Below, one piece after another: positions 59,587 to 64,000 of a stretch of 64,000 nt of DNA. The position numbers and the translations under genes are program-made. Source of the DNA: CAZQGO01 sp964593065 (lineage in GTDB: Bacteria > Oederibacteriota > JAAXVQ01); contig CAZQGO010000004.1 of assembly GCA_964593065.1 (NCBI GenBank), forward strand, positions 83,602 through 147,601, in the 5' to 3' direction. Below the pieces are notes generated by a model. The model was not told the DNA's origin. It saw only the letters and a list, made by a program, of their open reading frames with translations, and searched no databases. The stretch's first letter is position 1. Each line of letters opens with the position of its first letter.

Positions 59587-60750
59587 TTATTCGGGACGCC
59601 GCCAGGGAATCACAAAGTTGAACTTCGAGCCTTCGCCCAGGCGGCTTTTCACCCAAATTCGGCCTCCCATCACTTCCACGATCCGTTTGCACAAAGAAAG
59701 GCCGAGTCCCAAGCCGCCGACATGCCGGGTGAACAGATCCTCGACCTGGTAGAATTTCTTGAAGACCTCGGAGAGCCGCTCGGGTGGAATCCCCTGGCCT
59801 TCATCCACGACCTCCACGGCCAGATATTCCCCATCCGGCAGGGAGGCCAGATTCGCCAGGGATGTGGGAGTGCCGTTGGCGGGCAAAACGGGCAGGCGTT
59901 CCAGCTTGGCAAAGTTGATCCAGATCCTTCTTCCGGGAGGACTGAAGGCCGCGGCATTTTCCAGCAAGGCCACGAGGACTTGTTGCAGGCGCTTGGCATC
60001 CACCCAGACCGGGCTCAAGGAAGAATCGAGATTGACCTCGAGTTTGAGATTTTTATCCTCCACGGCCTCCTGCACATCCGCGATCGCCTTGCCCACCACG
60101 GACAACAGGTTCGCGGCCGTCTCTTGCAGGAGAAACTGGCTGTTTTCCAACTGCACCATATCCAGGATTTCATTCACGATCCGGTGCAGCTTGCTGGTGT
60201 TCTGGCTGACCACCTGCAGGTACTTTTGTTGCAGCACGGCCAGATCACCGGCGACGCCGGATAGGACCAGGGTCAAATAGCCCTTGATCGAGGTCAGCGG
60301 CGTACGGAGTTCGTGGGCGATCATGGAGATGAACTCGCTCTTCATACGCTCCAGTTCGTGCAGCTTCTTGTTTTCCTGAGAAAGCTCCCGCATTTCCAGC
60401 ACTCGCCGGACGGTCATTTTCATCAGGTCATTGGAAAACGGCTTGAGGAGAAAATCCCGGGCTCCGTTCTTCATGGCCTGGATCGCCGTTTCCACCGAGC
60501 CAAAGGCGGTAATCAGGATGATCTCGGGGCCCGCCGGAAGCTTCCGGACCTCCTCCAGGAATTCCAGGCCGCCCATGCCGGGCATGCGGATGTCCGAAAC
60601 CACGAGATCGATTTCCGTCCCGCGCACCAACTCAATGGCCTCGAGGCCGTCGCAGGCGGTGGTGACGATATACCCCTCCTCTTCCAATAAAAAGGAAAGT
60701 GCGCTTCGGATTCCGGCTTCGTCCTCGGCGATCAGTATTCTCGCGCTCAT
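59587..60750 (-). CDS. Receiver-domain histidine kinase hybrid
   Basis: A 387-residue cytoplasmic protein. A CheY-like receiver (residues 1-120: LIAEDEAGIRSALSFLLEEE, phospho-acceptor in LVVSDIRMPGMGG) is joined by a short coil to a kinase (EFISMIAHELRTPLTSIKGY, LLENAAAFSP, EVVDEGQGIPPE, GGLGLGLSLCKRIV). The receiver comes first, so it probably takes phosphate from another kinase and then controls its own. AAAGGAG precedes ATG 60750. It lies between two HD-GYP genes. Confidence 0.92.
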   Translation of the reverse strand: MSARILIAEDEAGIRSALSFLLEEEGYIVTTACDGLEAIELVRGTEIDLVVSDIRMPGMGGLEFLEEVRKLPAGPEIILITAFGSVETAIQAMKNGARDFLLKPFSNDLMKMTVRRVLEMRELSQENKKLHELERMKSEFISMIAHELRTPLTSIKGYLTLVLSGVAGDLAVLQQKYLQVVSQNTSKLHRIVNEILDMVQLENSQFLLQETAANLLSVVGKAIADVQEAVEDKNLKLEVNLDSSLSPVWVDAKRLQQVLVALLENAAAFSPPGRRIWINFAKLERLPVLPANGTPTSLANLASLPDGEYLAVEVVDEGQGIPPERLSEVFKKFYQVEDLFTRHVGGLGLGLSLCKRIVEVMGGRIWVKSRLGEGSKFNFVIPWRRPE

Positions 60751-60860
60751 GGAAGGCTCCTTTGAAAAAAGCATACACCCCTACCCTGCGCCCAGGCGCC
60801 TGCCTGCTGCACCTGAAGCCAGGGGGGGTGGGGGGGAACCCTGATCGATTGACTCGTTTC

Positions 60861-62411
60861 CTAGGCGATGGACACCGACTGCATCAGGCTCGGTTCCGCC
60901 TCCAAGCGGACGTCCTGGGCCAGCGCCTGGACGAAAATATCCACCAGCGCCGGGTCGAACTGTTCGCCGGCGCAGCGGCGCAACTCATTGACGGCTTCGC
61001 GGGGCGGTAGGGTCTCCCGGTAGGGGCGCAGCGTGGTCATGGCGTCGTAGGAGTCGGCGACGGTGATGATCCGGGAGTATAAGGGGATTTGTTCGCCCCG
61101 CAAGCCGTCTGGGTAGCCGGTGCCGTTGAAACGCTCGTGATGATGCCGGATGATTTGATCTCCTTCCGGCAGGAACTTGATGGGTTTGATGATGCTGCCG
61201 CCGATGGCGGAATGATTGCGGATGACTTCCCACTCCTCCTGGTCCAGGGCCATGGATTTGCGCAGGATTTTCTCGTCAATTCCGATTTTGCCGATGTCAT
61301 GCAGCAGGGAAAGATATTCCAAGCGGCGCACCTCGAGGGGTTCCAGCCCCAGTCTCTGGGCGATCATCATCGCATACCGGGTCACGCGCGCCGAATGACC
61401 GAAGGTATAGGTATCCTTGGCCTCGACGGCCGCAATCAGTGCACGAATAGTATCGGCAAAATAGTGCTGCAACTCTTCATAAAGTTGGGCATTTTCAATC
61501 GCGATGGCCGCCTGGTTGGCCAGGGTGGTGATGAAACGCAGGTCTTCCTTGGTAAACGAATTGCCCCCGACCCGGCTCGAAAGCACCATGGCGCCGAGCA
61601 GATGGGAATTCCGCTTGAACGGAATGGCCAGCAGGGACTGCAGCTTCGCTTCGTCCCCGAGGTATTGGCGGAACTGCGGCGTGGTTTCCAGGTTCTCGAT
61701 GAACAGCGGCTGCGTATTCAACGCCACCCACTGGATGGAACGGCGATCGGCCAGGGACAGGCCCTGGGAGCGCCCGTTTTCCGAAGCGCAGTAGGTCAGC
61801 TGCAGCTTGATTTCGTCGGATTGCCGTTCATAGAGTACGAGAGTGGATTGATCCGCGTTCACGGTCTGCCGTGCCATCTCCAGGATGATGGACACGATTT
61901 TATTGATTTCAAGGGTGGAATTGACGGTCTTGCCGATTTCATGCAGGATGGAAAGTTCGAAAACAGTGCGGTCCAGCTTCTGGTTGAGATGCTTTAACTG
62001 CCGCGTTTCTTCTTCGCGCCGGTGGAGTTCGGCGTGCAGGGTCTTGCGCTCCTGCCGGAGGGCATTGTCAATCGCCTCGCGCAGGCGGCTGATCTCAAAG
62101 GGTTTGATGACAAAGTCCACCGCGCCGTCCTTCACGGCGGCCACGGCTCTTTGCACCGTACCGTAGGCCGTGATGACGATCACCGATGTCCGGTCCCTGA
62201 ATTTATTTTTTATCTCCCGCAACAGGGCCAAGCCGTCCATTTCCGGCATCATAATGTCGGTTAACACCAGGTCGTAGGTCTTTTTTCCAATAAACGACAA
62301 GGCCTCACGCCCATTGGCGGCCGTGTCGATCATATGGCCTTCACTGGTCAAGAGAATATCCAGGGATTCGCGAACGCCTTTTTCATCGTCTACAACCAGG
62401 ATATTTGACAT
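60861..62411 (-). CDS. Response regulator with GAF and HD-GYP domains
   Basis: A 516-residue protein: receiver (residues 1-120, ILVVDDEKGVRESLDILLTS and LVLTDIMMPEMDG), coiled coil (about 125-165), GAF (about 170-320) and HD-GYP (about 335-500: HSARVTRYAMMIAQRLGLEP, LLHDIGKIGIDEKIL, RHHHERFNGTGYPDGL). Phosphorylation should control c-di-GMP breakdown. ATG at 62411 lies eight bases after GAGG; the frame continues upstream through AT-rich DNA without homology. The probable partner is the sensor kinase at 62874-64000. Confidence 0.93.
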   Translation of the reverse strand: MSNILVVDDEKGVRESLDILLTSEGHMIDTAANGREALSFIGKKTYDLVLTDIMMPEMDGLALLREIKNKFRDRTSVIVITAYGTVQRAVAAVKDGAVDFVIKPFEISRLREAIDNALRQERKTLHAELHRREEETRQLKHLNQKLDRTVFELSILHEIGKTVNSTLEINKIVSIILEMARQTVNADQSTLVLYERQSDEIKLQLTYCASENGRSQGLSLADRRSIQWVALNTQPLFIENLETTPQFRQYLGDEAKLQSLLAIPFKRNSHLLGAMVLSSRVGGNSFTKEDLRFITTLANQAAIAIENAQLYEELQHYFADTIRALIAAVEAKDTYTFGHSARVTRYAMMIAQRLGLEPLEVRRLEYLSLLHDIGKIGIDEKILRKSMALDQEEWEVIRNHSAIGGSIIKPIKFLPEGDQIIRHHHERFNGTGYPDGLRGEQIPLYSRIITVADSYDAMTTLRPYRETLPPREAVNELRRCAGEQFDPALVDIFVQALAQDVRLEAEPSLMQSVSIA

Positions 62412-62457
62412 GGCCATTACCTCGCGGACCGAATTTTCTTTCACGATATTAGTTATA

Positions 62458-62473
62458 TGCATGAAGCTTGCCA
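62458..62473 (-). promoter_or_regulatory. Possible sigma-54 promoter of the response-regulator gene
   Basis: TGGCAAGCTTCATGCA fits the -24/-12 pattern TGGCACG-N4-TTGCA with two mismatches and exact GG-to-GC spacing. The start would be near 62447, 36 bases before the ATG. No sigma-70 pair of similar quality is seen nearby. Confidence 0.4.
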
Positions 62474-62541
62474 AACTTTGTGTATAAATAAAATCGAAAA
62501 ACAATGCCCATATATAGTATCCATGACATTTGTGTACTCCC

Positions 62542-62565
62542 ATAATTGGTGATAACACCAATTAT
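62542..62565. promoter_or_regulatory. 24-base perfect palindrome, possible activator site
   Basis: ATAATTGGTG, ATAA, CACCAATTAT: 10-base arms with no mismatch. It is centred about 106 bases upstream of the predicted sigma-54 start, the usual distance for an enhancer-binding protein. Confidence 0.5.
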
Positions 62566-62873
62566 CTAAATTGTTTAAGATTTTTGGCATAGTGCAGGAA
62601 TAATTTAATGGCTATTTATGAACAAATAAAACTACATATTGCACATTTTACTGGTATTCCAGATTAATTCCTTTATATACAATATATTTAAATATTTAAT
62701 TGAAATTTAAACGCCGATTCAAATCAGTTTTATGTGCATTCCAAAAAAAATGACTCAGCGTTTGTTAGGAAGAAAAAAAAGCATGTTCTGAAAGGAATAA
62801 TTCTCGGCAGGAAAAGAACTATTGAAATAATTTACTTTAAGTATGATTCTTATTTCTTTTAATATTATTTTTT

Positions 62874-64000
62874 TTAATTATTTGATACTACGGGTAGTGC
62901 CACGGTAAAAACCGAACCCCTGTTTTCCTGACTTTCAACAAAGATTTCCCCGTGATGCGCTTCCACAATCCGCTTGCTGGTGGCCAAACCCAGGCCGGTT
63001 CCCTCATGCTTGGTGGTGAAATAAGGCTGGAAGAGATTGGGCAAATCTTTGGTCCGTATTCCTATTCCATGATCCCTGATCGCGATCCAGAGATGCTGGC
63101 GTGTCCGGTCAGAGGCGTTATATCCGGATCTGATTTGGCCTTCGATGTGGATTTTCCCGGAAGTGCTCGAGGCTTGGATTGCATTCAAAACCAAATTCAT
63201 GAATACCTGGGTTAATTGCTGGCTGTCGGCCTGGATGTTCGGGATGTTTTCCAGACGCGTTTCCACCTTGATATCTTTCTTTTTCAGCTGATTCCCCAGC
63301 AGGGTGAGCACACGCTCGAGGACCGCTTTGATGTCCGTTCCCACCAGCGCCGGGGGCGAAGGCCGGGCGAATGTCAGCAGGTCTTCCGTGATGCGCGTCA
63401 GGCGGTCGATTTCCGCGGGGATGATTTCGTCAAAGCGCCGGCGGAACTCGGCCTGCTCGTATTTTCCGGGAAGCATCTGCACGAAAGTCTTGATGGCCGC
63501 CAGGGGATTGCGGATCTCGTGGGCGATGCTGGCCGCCATGGCGCCAAGCACGGTCAGCCGTTCGCTGTTGAGCATCTGCTCGTATAACCTGGTGTTTTCC
63601 AGCACCACGACCATTTGATTGGCGATGGTCTCCAAGAGGCTTAAGTCCCGATCCGTAAACTGGTCACCCGACCGCTTGTCGCCCAGCACGATGAATCCGA
63701 CAAGATTATCCTTGAGCAGCAAGGGTATGATTACTCCAGCTTGCAAAGTATTATCCAAAACATTTTGAATATCAGCCTTTATCGGATCAATGATTTTTCC
63801 CTCCGCATACAAATGACCAAACTGATGCCTGAATTCCCCGGCAATCACGTGGTTTTTAACGGAGATGAGATAATCGATAACATGATTCTCTTCCTCGATT
63901 TGATTGGGCAGCAAATCACCTTTTTCGCCAATCTTCTTCAAACAAATATAGGCCGCCTGGCCAAATTGCCCCCGGATAAAAATACCCACTTTATTCAAAT
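62874..64000 (-). CDS. GAF sensor histidine kinase, 5' end outside the window
   Basis: At least 374 residues are visible and the gene continues past the right edge; the first residues seen are inside a GAF-type domain (about 1-140). The kinase core has H in MAASIAHEIRNPLAAIKTFV, N box FMNLVLNAIQASS, G1 AIRDHGIGIRTKDLPNLF and G2 TGLGLATSKRIVEAHHGE, the NtrB/AtoS-like HisKA class. It is upstream of the receiver-HD-GYP gene on the same strand, separated by the AT-rich island. Confidence 0.92.
   Translation of the reverse strand, partial: LNKVGIFIRGQFGQAAYICLKKIGEKGDLLPNQIEEENHVIDYLISVKNHVIAGEFRHQFGHLYAEGKIIDPIKADIQNVLDNTLQAGVIIPLLLKDNLVGFIVLGDKRSGDQFTDRDLSLLETIANQMVVVLENTRLYEQMLNSERLTVLGAMAASIAHEIRNPLAAIKTFVQMLPGKYEQAEFRRRFDEIIPAEIDRLTRITEDLLTFARPSPPALVGTDIKAVLERVLTLLGNQLKKKDIKVETRLENIPNIQADSQQLTQVFMNLVLNAIQASSTSGKIHIEGQIRSGYNASDRTRQHLWIAIRDHGIGIRTKDLPNLFQPYFTTKHEGTGLGLATSKRIVEAHHGEIFVESQENRGSVFTVALPVVSNN

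Larger units (their letters stand above)
62412..62873. other. Very AT-rich intergenic island
   Basis: 462 bases, far richer in A and T than the flanking genes, with no credible protein or RNA gene. It holds the possible sigma-54 site, the 24-base palindrome and many A- and T-runs suited to IHF/HU-type bending. No GC-rich terminator is seen after the sensor kinase stop at 62874. Confidence 0.8.

Noticed and set aside
62412..62561. 50-codon upstream extension of the receiver-HD-GYP protein
   Set aside because: It lies in AT-rich DNA over the palindrome and promoter; the receiver domain starts at ATG 62411 with a proper ribosome site.

Overview
This window comes from a Gram-negative (two-membrane) bacterium with GC-rich genes and AT-rich promoter islands. 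TonB/ExbB/ExbD, TolC/RND efflux, OmpA-type and PorV-type outer-membrane proteins, and HD-GYP signalling proteins all point to a diderm. The run of 100 N inside a Thr-Pro repeat marks a scaffolded draft assembly, perhaps a metagenome bin. PorV/PorQ-like proteins, FlgD-like C-terminal domains and mucin-like Thr-Pro stalks suggest an uncultured lineage of the FCB/Elusimicrobia/FCPU426 kind. That placement is a guess, and a 16S or marker-gene tree would be needed. No rRNA, insertion sequence, prophage or CRISPR array is visible.

Layout. Positions 1-7942 (minus) hold a Na+/H+ antiporter, a 1000-residue TPR protein, a short TonB-box-bearing outer-membrane barrel, ExbB, ExbD, TonB and the first codons of a UvrD-type helicase, all read from one promoter near 8000. 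Positions 8151-10657 (minus) hold an ATPase, a DEDD exonuclease and a degenerate trehalose-phosphatase, with a palindromic operator over the promoter. Then come an HU-type protein with a textbook promoter and terminator, and a small zinc-ribbon protein. Positions 11668-15461 form the translation operon tRNA-Phe, tRNA-Thr, rpsP, khpA, rimM, trmD, rplS, rnhB, yraN. Next are aspC-secA and the operon hom-thrC-apgM-lysC-(small membrane protein)-trxA-trxB, where the ApgM-like protein may be the missing homoserine kinase.

Positions 26182-44292 (minus) form an envelope locus. It has a small membrane protein, a kelch-repeat secreted protein, a PorV-like barrel, a Thr-Pro stalk protein, a PorV-OmpA fusion, and then an adaptor, two RND pumps and a TolC protein with a long acidic insert. 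The alternation of two secreted proteins sharing a C-terminal domain with two PorV-family barrels is the best candidate here for an undescribed secretion or surface-display system.

Positions 44517-47542 hold a polytopic membrane protein with a structured leader and a lipoprotein fusing the MEMO and AMMECR1 halves of the AmmeMemoRadiSam system. Positions 47767-58337 hold a histidine kinase with an atypical ATP-lid motif, a metabolic operon (hisG, pgi, a cyclic-nucleotide-binding-fold protein, DUF1015, rarA) and a divergent rlmN-PASTA-rpe operon. Positions 58383-64000 are a signalling cluster: two HD-GYP proteins, a receiver-kinase hybrid and a sensor kinase, with a possible sigma-54 promoter and upstream palindrome in a very AT-rich gap.
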